Of a stretch of DNA of 64,000 nucleotides, positions 48,849 through 58,314 are shown piece by piece. The stretch is from an uncultured Sulfitobacter sp. Its GTDB lineage: Bacteria; Pseudomonadota; Alphaproteobacteria; Rhodobacterales; Rhodobacteraceae. The DNA is taken from NCBI GenBank assembly GCA_947501805.1, contig CANMXJ010000014.1, positions 35,975 through 99,974 of the forward strand, given 5' to 3'. The notes beneath the pieces were generated by a model that was not told where the DNA came from, made no database searches, and was given only the letters and a program-made list of their open reading frames with translations. Position numbers and translations under genes: made by a program. The stretch's first letter is position 1, and every line of letters starts with the position of its first letter.

Positions 48849-49735
48849 GCGACCCAAAAGACAACAAACCCGTTGATGATGTTACCGGTGTTGAAACAAC
48901 AGGCCACACATGGGACGGCATCGAAGAGCTGAACAATCCCCTGCCCCGCTGGTGGCTGTGGTGTTTCTATCTCACGATCATCTGGGGCATTGGCTATGTC
49001 ATCGCCTACCCTGCCTGGCCGATGATCAGCAAGGCCACTCCGGGCCTTCTGGGATATTCCACGCGCGGCGAAGTGGCGCGTGACATTGATACCTTCCGCG
49101 AGGCAAGTGCCGCTAATGATGCCGCACTGGCAACATCCGACCTTGCCACATTGTCGCAAAACGAAGACCTCTACCGCTATGCGGTCTCTTCGGGCGCGGC
49201 TGTGTTTCGCAACAATTGTTCGCAGTGCCACGGCTCAGGTGCAGCAGGTGCCAAGGGATATCCGAACCTGCTGGACGACGATTGGCTCTGGGGCGGCAAC
49301 CACGAGCAGATCGCCTATACTGTGCGCCACGGCATCCGCAATGATGCGGACGATGATGCCCATTATTCCGAAATGCCTGCCTTCGGTGAAATTCTTGAAG
49401 AAGGTGACATTCCTGTACTTGTTGAATATGTACGCGGACTGGCCGGAGAAGAGCATGACGCCACATTGGCCGCGTCCGGCGAAGAGTTGTACATCGACAA
49501 TTGTTCAGCCTGTCACGGCGAGAATGGCATGGGGGACCGCGACCAAGGTGCGCCAAATCTGACAGATGCCATCTGGCTTTATGGCGGGGATCGTGACTCC
49601 CTGACAGAGACAATCACCTACTCACGTTTCGGCGTGATGCCACCGTGGTCGCCGCGCCTGAGCGAAGCGCAAATCCAGGCGGTTGCAACCTATGTGCACC
49701 AACTGGGCGGCGGCGAGGTTGATCCTGCAAACTAA
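48845..49735 (+). CDS. ccoP: cbb3-type oxidase diheme subunit III
   Basis: GIEELNNPLPRWWLWCFYLTIIWGIGY; two CxxCH motifs (CSQCH, CSACH). Confidence 0.97.
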   Translation: MSDPKDNKPVDDVTGVETTGHTWDGIEELNNPLPRWWLWCFYLTIIWGIGYVIAYPAWPMISKATPGLLGYSTRGEVARDIDTFREASAANDAALATSDLATLSQNEDLYRYAVSSGAAVFRNNCSQCHGSGAAGAKGYPNLLDDDWLWGGNHEQIAYTVRHGIRNDADDDAHYSEMPAFGEILEEGDIPVLVEYVRGLAGEEHDATLAASGEELYIDNCSACHGENGMGDRDQGAPNLTDAIWLYGGDRDSLTETITYSRFGVMPPWSPRLSEAQIQAVATYVHQLGGGEVDPAN

Positions 49736-49788
49736 GGATACAAGAACACTCTGCGCGGCTCTGTTCGCACCAAATCCGTGCAGCGTCA

Positions 49789-49822
49789 GGGGTGCTCTTC
49801 CCGGAGCACCCCGATTTTTTTT
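49789..49822 (+). terminator. Rho-independent terminator after ccoNOQP
   Basis: GGGGTGCTC-TTCCCG-GAGCACCCC followed by GATTTTTTTT. Confidence 0.9.
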
Positions 49823-49837
49823 CAATAACGGATTTCC

Positions 49838-49851
49838 TTGACCCAGATCAA
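49838..49851. promoter_or_regulatory. FNR box TTGACCCAGATCAA
   Basis: 13/14 match to the FNR consensus upstream of ccoG. Confidence 0.8.
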
Positions 49852-49909
49852 TGCACTTGCCCCTCGAGCTGTCGCATAGCCAAGGGGCGAACAGAGACAG
49901 GAGCCCGAA

Positions 49910-51403
49910 ATGGCTGATACACCCCCATCCCTATATGCTGCACGTGAACCGATTTTCCCGCGCCGCGTGACCGGATTCTTCCGCACGCTCAAGTGGTGGA
50001 TTTTGGGTCTTACGCTTAGTGTCTATTACCTGTTGCCTTGGGTCCGTTGGGATCGCGGTCCGAATTTGCCAAATCAGGCGGTTCTGGCGGATCTCGAACA
50101 CCGTCGCTTCTTTTTCTTCTGGATCGAGATTTGGCCACACGAATTCTATTTCGTAGCGGGCTTGTTGATCATGGCTGGCTTGGGCCTGTTCCTGTTCACC
50201 TCTGCCCTCGGGCGGGTCTGGTGTGGCTATACTTGCCCGCAAACCGTCTGGACCGACCTGTTCCTGCTGGTAGAGCGCTGGGTAGAAGGGGATCGAAACG
50301 CCCAAATCCGGTTGCTCAAGGCGAAATGGGATCTGCGCAAGGTCCGCTTGCGGGTCACAAAGTGGTTGATCTGGCTGGCTATTTCGATCGCCACAGGTGG
50401 CGCATGGGTGTTCTACTTCACAGATGCCCCGACGCTGGCCGTCAATCTGGTGAACCTCTCTGCCCCTGCCGTGGCCTATTTCTCAATTGCGATCCTGACT
50501 GCAACAACCTTTATCTTTGGCGGTTTCATGCGTGAACAGGTCTGCATCTACATGTGCCCCTGGCCGCGTATTCAGGCCGCCATGATGGACGAAGGAACGC
50601 TAACCGTCGGCTACCGCAAATGGCGCGGGGAGCCGCGTGGCAAGCACCGCAAGGGCGCGCGTGCCGCCGCCGCCGCAGGTACAGCCACCGCCTATGTTGA
50701 AACCAATTTGCCCGAAGCGGATCAAGGCACAGGCGATTGCATCGACTGCATGGCCTGCGTCAACGTCTGTCCCATGGGCATCGACATTCGCGATGGTCAG
50801 CAGATGGAATGTATCACCTGTGCACTCTGTATTGATGCCTGTGACGAGATCATGGACAAGATCGGCAAACCACGCGGGTTGATCGACTATCTGGCGCTCG
50901 AAGATGTGCCTCCGCCAGTGGATTCACCGGAACGCGCCACATGGGCCCCCCGCCCGATCTGGAAACATATCCTCAAACCACGCACGATCCTCTACACGGC
51001 GATCTGGTCCGCCATTGGTGCCGGATTGGTCTTTGCCCTGTTTGTGCGCTCCGATATCGAGCTGACCGTGTCGCCGGTGCGCAACCCGACCTATGTCATG
51101 CAAAGTGACGGTTCCATCCGTAACATCTATGACGTCCGCCTGCGCAACAAGTCAGGTGATGACCGCCTGTTCCACCTGTCACTAACATCCGAAGAGACAT
51201 TGCGCATCGGACTGGAGGGGACAAACACGCTTACCGTCAATGTACCTGCCAACGAAACCCTGCTACAGCGGGTCTATGTTACCGCAAGACGCAATGATCC
51301 GGCGGCATCCGCAGACCGCACCGACCTGCGCCTTTGGGTCGAAGACCTGACCACCAAAACACGTGCTGGCAGCGCAACAATCTTTAACGGCAAAGGAGAA
51401 TGA
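49910..51403 (+). CDS. ccoG: Cytochrome oxidase accessory protein CcoG (RdxA/FixG)
   Basis: CGYTCPQTVWTDLF; CIDCMACVNVCPMGIDIRDGQQMECITCALCIDACDEIM 2x[4Fe-4S]. Confidence 0.96.
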   Translation: MADTPPSLYAAREPIFPRRVTGFFRTLKWWILGLTLSVYYLLPWVRWDRGPNLPNQAVLADLEHRRFFFFWIEIWPHEFYFVAGLLIMAGLGLFLFTSALGRVWCGYTCPQTVWTDLFLLVERWVEGDRNAQIRLLKAKWDLRKVRLRVTKWLIWLAISIATGGAWVFYFTDAPTLAVNLVNLSAPAVAYFSIAILTATTFIFGGFMREQVCIYMCPWPRIQAAMMDEGTLTVGYRKWRGEPRGKHRKGARAAAAAGTATAYVETNLPEADQGTGDCIDCMACVNVCPMGIDIRDGQQMECITCALCIDACDEIMDKIGKPRGLIDYLALEDVPPPVDSPERATWAPRPIWKHILKPRTILYTAIWSAIGAGLVFALFVRSDIELTVSPVRNPTYVMQSDGSIRNIYDVRLRNKSGDDRLFHLSLTSEETLRIGLEGTNTLTVNVPANETLLQRVYVTARRNDPAASADRTDLRLWVEDLTTKTRAGSATIFNGKGE

Positions 51404-51864
51404 CCATGCAAAAGACCCTTACCGGATGGCATGTCTTTGGTATTTTTGCAGGATGTTTTGGCGTGATTATCACGGTCAACCTGACCCTCGCCTATCAAGC
51501 CCTGAACACCTTTCCCGGCCTTGTGACCAAGAACTCTTACATCGCCAGCCAGAGCTTTGATGCGGATCGTATTTCTCAGGACGGATTGGGCTGGGATGTC
51601 GCAACGGATATCACAAACGGCACATTGACGCTTGCAATCAAGGACGCCACAGGGCTGGCGGTGCAACCCACTGTCATCAAGGCAACCTTGGGACGCGCGA
51701 CGCATGTGGCAGACGATATGACGCCCGATTTTATCTGGAACGGCACCGCGTTGATCGCAGACGCCCCTGTTCAAGCGGGCTATTGGACGCTTTGGCTTGA
51801 GCTGGAAGCAAAAGACGGCACACCGTTTCGCCGTCGCATACCACTTACCGTTAAAGGCACATAA
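51400..51864 (+). CDS. ccoH: FixH/CcoH family protein
   Basis: LTGWHVFGIFAGCFGVIITVNLTLAYQALNTFPGLVTKNSYIASQSFD; between ccoG and ccoI. Confidence 0.93.
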   Translation: MTMQKTLTGWHVFGIFAGCFGVIITVNLTLAYQALNTFPGLVTKNSYIASQSFDADRISQDGLGWDVATDITNGTLTLAIKDATGLAVQPTVIKATLGRATHVADDMTPDFIWNGTALIADAPVQAGYWTLWLELEAKDGTPFRRRIPLTVKGT

Positions 51865-51866
51865 TC

Positions 51867-54062
51867 GTGAGCATGGCAGAAAGCCCCGGCCTTGTCGCCT
51901 GCCCCGGCTGCATTGCCAACCCGGCTGAATTGGGCGGCAAAGGGTCTGACGCGGTTGGATCCAAACTCTATCTCTCTTTGCCCGGCATTCATTGCGCGGG
52001 ATGCATTGCAACTGTGGAACGCGGCCTGCTGGCCCGTGACGACGTTTACCGTGCACGGGTGAACCTCAACCGCAAACAGGTTGAAATTGCCCACGCGCCG
52101 CTTACTGCACCGGAAGCTTTGATCGAACACCTCACAGGATTGGGGATTGAGGCGCGCCTGTTGGATCGGGATGCCTTGGGCCAGACCGAAGATGTAGAGG
52201 GGCGCGGATTGTTGCTGCGCATCGCCATTTCCGGCTTTGCGATGATGAATGTCATGCTGATGTCCGTCGCCATCTGGTCCGGTGCCGAAGACGCCACACG
52301 CACCCTGTTTCACTGGCTGTCTGCCGCGATTTCACTGCCTGCCGTCTTGTTCGCCGGACAGCCGTTTTTCCGCAACGCATGGCGGGCGCTTCGGGTTGGC
52401 CGCCTGAACATGGATGTGCCGATTTCACTTGCGCTGATTCTGGCCTCTATCATGTCGCTTTATGAAACCGCCGCAGGCGGACATGAGGCTTATTTTGATG
52501 CGGCCCTGTCGCTGACATTCTTTTTGCTGTGTGGCCGCTATCTGGACCATCGCTGCCGCGCCACAGCACGTTCTGCTGCGCAAGAACTGGCCGCACTGGA
52601 AGTACCGCGAGTGCTGCGTGAAACCGCGCAAGGACGCGAAACAATCAACCTGTCCCAAGCCCAAATCGGCGATCATATCATTGTTCTACCGGGTGCGCGG
52701 GTTCCCGTTGACGGTGTGGTCATGGACGGTACCAGCACTCTGGACCGCGCCCTGCTCACGGGGGAGAGCCTGCCGGTCAACGCCAGCGAAGGCACCCAGG
52801 TGCATGCCGGTGAAGTGAACCTGAGCGGCCCGCTGACCCTGCGGGCAACCGCGGTGGGCGATGAAACCAGCCTGCGCCGGATGGTCACGATGATCGACGC
52901 AGCTGAATCTGCGCGCAATCGCTACACTGCACTGGCAGACCGTGCGGCAGGGGTCTATGCGCCTGTGGTGCATCTTCTTGCTTTGTTCGCCTTTCTGGGC
53001 TGGGTGTATGTTGCGGGTGACGTGCGTTTGGCGTTGAATATTGCCATTGCCACACTGATCGTCACCTGCCCTTGCGCCTTGGGACTGGCCGTACCTGCCG
53101 TGTCGACCGCTGCGGCTGGACGGCTTTTTCGCGAAGGCTTGCTGGTTAAAAACGGCACAGCGATGGAGCGGATTGCCGAGACGGATATCGTGGTCTTTGA
53201 CAAAACCGGTACCCTGACCGAAGGCCAGCTGGAGGTCGCCGCGCTTGATGCCTTGGATGTGGATGCGGCCGGTGTGGCCCTTGCCCTGACGCAAAGCTCC
53301 ACTCACCCTATCTCGCGCGCGCTGACGTTGGGGTTGACGGCCGCCGGTGTTTGCCCTGCAACGCTAACGGATATCAAAGAACAGGCCGGATCGGGCCTTA
53401 CGGCAACGTGGAAAGGCGCGGAGGTCCGTCTTGGATCAGCTGATTTCACCGGGGCCACCGCGACAGAACTGCCCGGTGCATGGCTGCGGATCGGATCAGG
53501 CACCCCGACCCATCTCGCGTTAGAGGCAAGTCTGCGCAAAGGTGCGGCGGACATGATGAAGACCCTTCTGGCTACCGGTACCGAAGTGCATCTGATTTCC
53601 GGCGACACCCCCGCCGCTACCCGCGCTGTGGCACAGGAACTGGGAATCACGACGTACCTCGCAAGTCAGACCCCCGCAGACAAGATCAACTACCTGAACG
53701 ACCTTGCCGATCAGGGCAGAAAGGTGCTGATGGTGGGTGATGGTCTGAACGATACCGGCGCGCTGGCAAGTGCGTACGCCTCGGTTGCGCCGGCCGCCGC
53801 AGCAGACGCTGCGCGCGCGGCCTCGGATGTGGTGTTGTTGGGAGAAAGCCTTGCGCCGCTGCCCAACCTGATCACCACCTCGCGTTCTGCCAAGCGGCGT
53901 ATTCTGGAAAACTTTGCCATTGCAGCGGGATACAATGCGTTCGTGATCCCCCTTGCCCTTGCAGGTTTTGTGACGCCCTTGTTAGCTGCCATTGCAATGT
54001 CGACGTCGTCGATTACTGTCTTATTGAACGCATTGCGCCTGTCACGAAAGGTTAAGGTATGA
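51867..54062 (+). CDS. ccoI: Cation (Cu)-translocating P-type ATPase CcoI/FixI
   Basis: GIHCAGCIATVERGL; CPCALGLAVP; FDKTGTLTEG; MVGDGLNDTGAL; GTG start 51867 or ATG 51873. Confidence 0.95.
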   Translation: MSMAESPGLVACPGCIANPAELGGKGSDAVGSKLYLSLPGIHCAGCIATVERGLLARDDVYRARVNLNRKQVEIAHAPLTAPEALIEHLTGLGIEARLLDRDALGQTEDVEGRGLLLRIAISGFAMMNVMLMSVAIWSGAEDATRTLFHWLSAAISLPAVLFAGQPFFRNAWRALRVGRLNMDVPISLALILASIMSLYETAAGGHEAYFDAALSLTFFLLCGRYLDHRCRATARSAAQELAALEVPRVLRETAQGRETINLSQAQIGDHIIVLPGARVPVDGVVMDGTSTLDRALLTGESLPVNASEGTQVHAGEVNLSGPLTLRATAVGDETSLRRMVTMIDAAESARNRYTALADRAAGVYAPVVHLLALFAFLGWVYVAGDVRLALNIAIATLIVTCPCALGLAVPAVSTAAAGRLFREGLLVKNGTAMERIAETDIVVFDKTGTLTEGQLEVAALDALDVDAAGVALALTQSSTHPISRALTLGLTAAGVCPATLTDIKEQAGSGLTATWKGAEVRLGSADFTGATATELPGAWLRIGSGTPTHLALEASLRKGAADMMKTLLATGTEVHLISGDTPAATRAVAQELGITTYLASQTPADKINYLNDLADQGRKVLMVGDGLNDTGALASAYASVAPAAAADAARAASDVVLLGESLAPLPNLITTSRSAKRRILENFAIAAGYNAFVIPLALAGFVTPLLAAIAMSTSSITVLLNALRLSRKVKV

Positions 54063-54238
54063 ACATCCTTGCGATACTCATTCCGGTTTCACTTACCCTT
54101 GGCGGAATTGGCCTGCTGGCCTTTCTCTGGAGCCTGCGCGCCGATCAATACGAAGATCTGGACGGGGCTGCGTGGCGTATCCTGATGGATGATGACAAAG
54201 CGGCAGACGATCCGGACGAACCGGCAAAGGGAAGCTGA
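54059..54238 (+). CDS. ccoS: cbb3-type oxidase assembly protein CcoS (59 aa)
   Basis: Translated directly: MNILAILIPVSLTLGGIGLLAFLWSLRADQYEDLDGAAWRILMDDDKAADDPDEPAKGS*; ATGA overlap with the ccoI stop; below ORF-track length cut-off. Confidence 0.95.
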   Translation: MNILAILIPVSLTLGGIGLLAFLWSLRADQYEDLDGAAWRILMDDDKAADDPDEPAKGS

Positions 54239-54251
54239 ACAGAATAGCCAC

Positions 54252-55193
54252 CTAGTAGACTCGCGGCGTGCCCAGATGGGTCTTGGCCATCATCATATGC
54301 ACGCCTTTCTCGCGGTTCACCGTTTGCGTGATCCGCAAGTCACCCGCTAGCGAGCAGAGCATATAGGCCTCGGCCCGTGTGATGCCGACCTCGCGCTCCA
54401 CCACGGCAATCATCCTGCGCAACGCGATTTCAACAGCGCGGTCCAGATCGGCGTGCAGCCCCATTGTGATCAGATGACCGGGTGTTTCCGCTTCCGGGTA
54501 CGTCACGTCCAAATCCTTGCGCACCGTTAAACGAAAACGCCCCTGTAGTGCCGTTTCTATCGCAGTCACACAAACTTCACCGTCGCCCTGTACACCATGC
54601 CCGTCCCCGCATGAAAACAGCGCACCTTCCACAAAGACCGGCAAGTACAGCGTGGTGCCTGCAACCAGTTCCTTGTTGTCGAGGTTGCCCCCATGCACAC
54701 GCGGCTCGATTGTCGAAATGCGGCCCCACGCGGCGGGCGGTGCCACCCCCATGACGCCAAAGAATGGCGCAAGCGGCAGTTCCAGCCCCCACGGCATCGT
54801 TGCAATTCCGCGGTCTCCATCAAGCGGAAGAACCGTCTTGTGGAAGCGGTCAAACTCGGTTGGCAATGTGCCACTTAACGGGTTGATGAAATTGTAGCCC
54901 CAGTCCTGTCGCAAACCAACTTCGAGAATGTCGATCTGCAGGACATCCCCCGGCTCTGCGCCCTGCACCGCCACCGGTCCGGTCAAAATATGACCCGGCA
55001 TCGGGGGTGGACCTGCGGCATGAATCTCAAGCAACTCCGGTGGTATGTAAAAGCCTTCATCCGGCAGCACCTGAGGCGCACCGGACACCGTGTTGATCGT
55101 AACCTCCTGACCACTTTCGATCTGTGCCACCGGTGCGCGTTGCGCGTCGAAATAGCCCCAGTGGCAGGTATCCGGAGAAGAATGGATGATCAT
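54252..55193 (-). CDS. Acetamidase/formamidase family protein
   Basis: GPVAVQGAEPGDVLQIDILEV; FFGVMGVAPP; GDGHGVQGDGEVCVTAIET; ATG 55193 (MIIHSSPDTCHWGYFD). Confidence 0.93.
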   Translation of the reverse strand: MIIHSSPDTCHWGYFDAQRAPVAQIESGQEVTINTVSGAPQVLPDEGFYIPPELLEIHAAGPPPMPGHILTGPVAVQGAEPGDVLQIDILEVGLRQDWGYNFINPLSGTLPTEFDRFHKTVLPLDGDRGIATMPWGLELPLAPFFGVMGVAPPAAWGRISTIEPRVHGGNLDNKELVAGTTLYLPVFVEGALFSCGDGHGVQGDGEVCVTAIETALQGRFRLTVRKDLDVTYPEAETPGHLITMGLHADLDRAVEIALRRMIAVVEREVGITRAEAYMLCSLAGDLRITQTVNREKGVHMMMAKTHLGTPRVY

Positions 55194-55356
55194 GTCGGTG
55201 GCCCCTTTTTGTCGCAACCCTATCTGCACCTCAAAGCAGGTCAACCACCAGTGCGCGGACCGCATCTATGTCGCCTGTTCAATCAGGTTTTTTTTCGATC
55301 CCACGACCGCACGGTTTTCGTTAGAGTATCGTTGAAACCCAACCGAAAGCGGGCCC

Positions 55357-56952
55357 ATGCACCTGAGATCCAATCCCCCCTATCCATCGCGCCGGTCCCC
55401 TGTCCTCGCGGACAACATGGTCGCCACCTCACAGCCCCTCGCCGCGCAAGCGGGTGTGTCCATGCTGGCGCGCGGCGGCAATGCGGTGGATGCTGCCCTT
55501 GCCACTGCCATTGCGTTGACGGTGGTTGAGCCGACGGGCAACGGCCTTGGTTCGGATGCCTTTGCAATCGTTTGGGACGGGGCGCAATTGCACGGACTGA
55601 ATGCATCGGGACGCTCCCCTGCTGCGTGGAATGCTGCACGATTTGCGGGGCGATCCGAAATGCCATTTCGGGGCTGGGAAAGCGTCACTGTGCCCGGAGC
55701 GGTATCCTCGTGGGTCATGTTATCAGAGCGGTTTGGCAAACTGCCATTTGCCGACCTCTTCGCCCCTGCGATTTCCTATGCCGAAAACGGATTTCCGGTA
55801 TCCCCTGTCATTGCGACCCTTTGGACGCGCGCAGCGGAGGAGTTAAAGGACCAGCCCGGTTTTGCTGATACTTTCATGCCAAACGGACGTGCACCGCGGG
55901 CGGGTGAATACTTCGCAAGTCCCCATCATGCGCAAACGCTGAAACAGATTGCCGACACCAAGGGTGCCGCGTTCTACGAGGGAGAGATCGCCGCGAAAAT
56001 AGCAGCCTTTGCAGCCCAGCATGGCGCGGCACTCATTCTTGATGACCTAGCAGCGCACCGCGCTGAATGGTGTGGCACAATTGCGAAGCAGTTCGACAAT
56101 GTGACGCTGCACGAGATACCACCAAACGGACAGGGCATCGCGGCCTTGATGGGGTTGGGCATCCTTGGCCAGACCGCCATTCGCGATCTGGATGCGGATG
56201 ATCCGCTGGCCTTTCATCTACAAATCGAAGCGATGAAACTGGCGCTGCGTGACGCCGAGGCCTTTGTTGCGGATAAAGATCATATGAAAGGTGTAACCGC
56301 CGATGACCTGTTGGATGACGGTTATCTCGCTACCCGTGCAAGTCTGATTGATCCGCGCAAGGCCACTGATTTCGGTGCTGGCGCACCCCAAAACGGCGGC
56401 ACTGTCTATCTGACGGCAGCGGATGCATCGGGTATGATGGTGTCCTTCATACAGTCCAACTATGCAGGATTTGGCTCTGGTGTTGTCGTGCCCGGAACAG
56501 GGATTGCCTTGCAAAACCGCGGGGCCGGATTTTCACTTGATCCAGCCCACCAGAACCATGTTGGCCCACGCAAACGCCCTTTCCATACGATTATTCCGGG
56601 ATTTCTGATGGGCCCTGACGGCCCTTTGATGAGCTTTGGCGTGATGGGCGGACCGATGCAGGCGCAGGGCCATGTGCAAATGGTGTTGCGCACACAGTTA
56701 TGGGATCAGGACGTACAAATGGCGGCAGATGCACCGCGCTGGCGGGTAACGGAAGGCTTGGGTGTGGCTTGCGAAACAAATTTGCCCAGCACAACGATCA
56801 AGGCATTAAAGGCGATGGGACACAGTGTTTCGCTTGAAGCCCCTGACAACGCATTCGGCTTTGGTGGTGCACAATTGATCCACAGGCTTGGCGCGCGCGG
56901 CTATGCTGGCGGGTCCGATCCGCGCAAGGATGGATCAGCGATGGGGTACTAG
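55357..56952 (+). CDS. Gamma-glutamyltransferase family protein
   Basis: MLARGGNAVDAALATAIALTVVEPTGNGLGSDAFAIVWDG; GGTVYLTAADASGMMVSFIQSNYAGFGSGVVVPGTGIALQNRGAGF. Confidence 0.93.
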   Translation: MHLRSNPPYPSRRSPVLADNMVATSQPLAAQAGVSMLARGGNAVDAALATAIALTVVEPTGNGLGSDAFAIVWDGAQLHGLNASGRSPAAWNAARFAGRSEMPFRGWESVTVPGAVSSWVMLSERFGKLPFADLFAPAISYAENGFPVSPVIATLWTRAAEELKDQPGFADTFMPNGRAPRAGEYFASPHHAQTLKQIADTKGAAFYEGEIAAKIAAFAAQHGAALILDDLAAHRAEWCGTIAKQFDNVTLHEIPPNGQGIAALMGLGILGQTAIRDLDADDPLAFHLQIEAMKLALRDAEAFVADKDHMKGVTADDLLDDGYLATRASLIDPRKATDFGAGAPQNGGTVYLTAADASGMMVSFIQSNYAGFGSGVVVPGTGIALQNRGAGFSLDPAHQNHVGPRKRPFHTIIPGFLMGPDGPLMSFGVMGGPMQAQGHVQMVLRTQLWDQDVQMAADAPRWRVTEGLGVACETNLPSTTIKALKAMGHSVSLEAPDNAFGFGGAQLIHRLGARGYAGGSDPRKDGSAMGY

Positions 56953-57194
56953 GACGGTTTGCCTGCACTAACCCCATCGAAGTTCACACATGTGTTGAGA
57001 AACAAGCGCCAATCACATGATCTAGAAATGGGGAGTTCAGGTTTGTCGGCGTGCATGAAGAAGCGTCCCGTTCCCGTCCAACAGTGCACGAGATCGTCTA
57101 AGGCATTACTTTTCATGTTAACTAAATTCTTGCCAAATTTTAAAAATTCAGTGAGGATAGCGTCATAAAAATCATGGTTTTGGGGAGGAAACGT

Positions 57195-58241
57195 ATGAAA
57201 CTCACTGCATTTGCAGCTCTGCTTGGCGGCGTCTTGCTGGCTGCTCCGGTTGCGGGACAAGTCAATCTGACAGCCGAGACCGCGAGCCCCGGTGGTGCCA
57301 CCTATCTGTCAGCAAGCCATATGGCCGAGATTGCCGGTACAACGGGTATCGCGAACGTGCAACTGGCGGATGGTCAGACGCTGACCAACTCCTTGCAAAA
57401 CGTGGCCGAAGGCAAGACAGACATTGCCAGTACGCCGCATATCTTGCCGTTCCTCATGAATCGTGGTGTAGGTCCCTTCGGCGAACTGGGTGCGGAAAAA
57501 GGTGCCGAGCTTGCGTCCAATATCCGCGCCGTTTACCCTTACACGCTTGGGATTTTCTTTCTTTTTGCCTATGATGCCAAGGGCCTCACGGGTTGGGACG
57601 ACCTTGAGGGTAAGAAAATTTTCAACGGTCCGCCCCGTGGCGGTGCTTTGACAAATGCGCGTGCGATGATCCAGATCATTACCGGTATGAAAGATGGCGA
57701 AGGTTATGAAGGTATACAGGCCAACTGGGGTCAGGCAACCGCGATCATCACCGGTGGTGAGCCTGACGCTGTTGTTTTGCCAGAGCTTTTCCCGAGCAGT
57801 CGGGTCTCTACTATGGGCGCATCGGGCAAGGTGACCGCGTGGTCTATGCCAAAGGAGATTTACGAAAGCGACGCCATGAAGAAATACATCAAAGCTCCCG
57901 GAAGTGCGCCGTTTACGGCTCCGGTGGCAGAGCTTCAGGCGATCATGGGGAACCAATGGACCTTTGTGTCCGAAGATGACACCTTTCGCGCTTTTGCCAC
58001 CATTGGCGGTGATGTTGTGCACAAGGACATGGACGAAGAGCTGGTCTACAATCTGGTCACCGCCTACATCGCGACCTTGGATGATCTCAAAGCCAAAGCC
58101 CCGTTTGGGAACACCGTGAACTATGACAATCCCTCATTGGGTATGTGTGGTGCAAACCCTGTGACATACCACAAAGGGGCCGCAAGAGCATGGGAAGAGG
58201 CCGGTTTCGAAATCCCCGACTGTGCTAAAGACAAAAGCTAG
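57195..58241 (+). CDS. TAXI-family TRAP transporter solute-binding protein
   Basis: Signal peptide MKLTAFAALLGGVLLAAPVAG; TAETASPGGATYLSASHMAEIAG; ATG 57195 after GGGGAGGAAACGT. Confidence 0.9.
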   Translation: MKLTAFAALLGGVLLAAPVAGQVNLTAETASPGGATYLSASHMAEIAGTTGIANVQLADGQTLTNSLQNVAEGKTDIASTPHILPFLMNRGVGPFGELGAEKGAELASNIRAVYPYTLGIFFLFAYDAKGLTGWDDLEGKKIFNGPPRGGALTNARAMIQIITGMKDGEGYEGIQANWGQATAIITGGEPDAVVLPELFPSSRVSTMGASGKVTAWSMPKEIYESDAMKKYIKAPGSAPFTAPVAELQAIMGNQWTFVSEDDTFRAFATIGGDVVHKDMDEELVYNLVTAYIATLDDLKAKAPFGNTVNYDNPSLGMCGANPVTYHKGAARAWEEAGFEIPDCAKDKS

Positions 58242-58264
58242 GGAACCCGGATTTTCTGACCCTG

Positions 58265-58288
58265 CGCCGTCCCTTTTCAGGGGCGGCG
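58265..58288 (+). terminator. Intercistronic hairpin between TRAP SBP and permease genes
   Basis: CGCCGTCCC-TTTTCA-GGGGCGGCG followed by TTT. Confidence 0.7.
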
Positions 58289-58314
58289 TTTCCAATCACA
58301 GTTAGAGGTCGATC

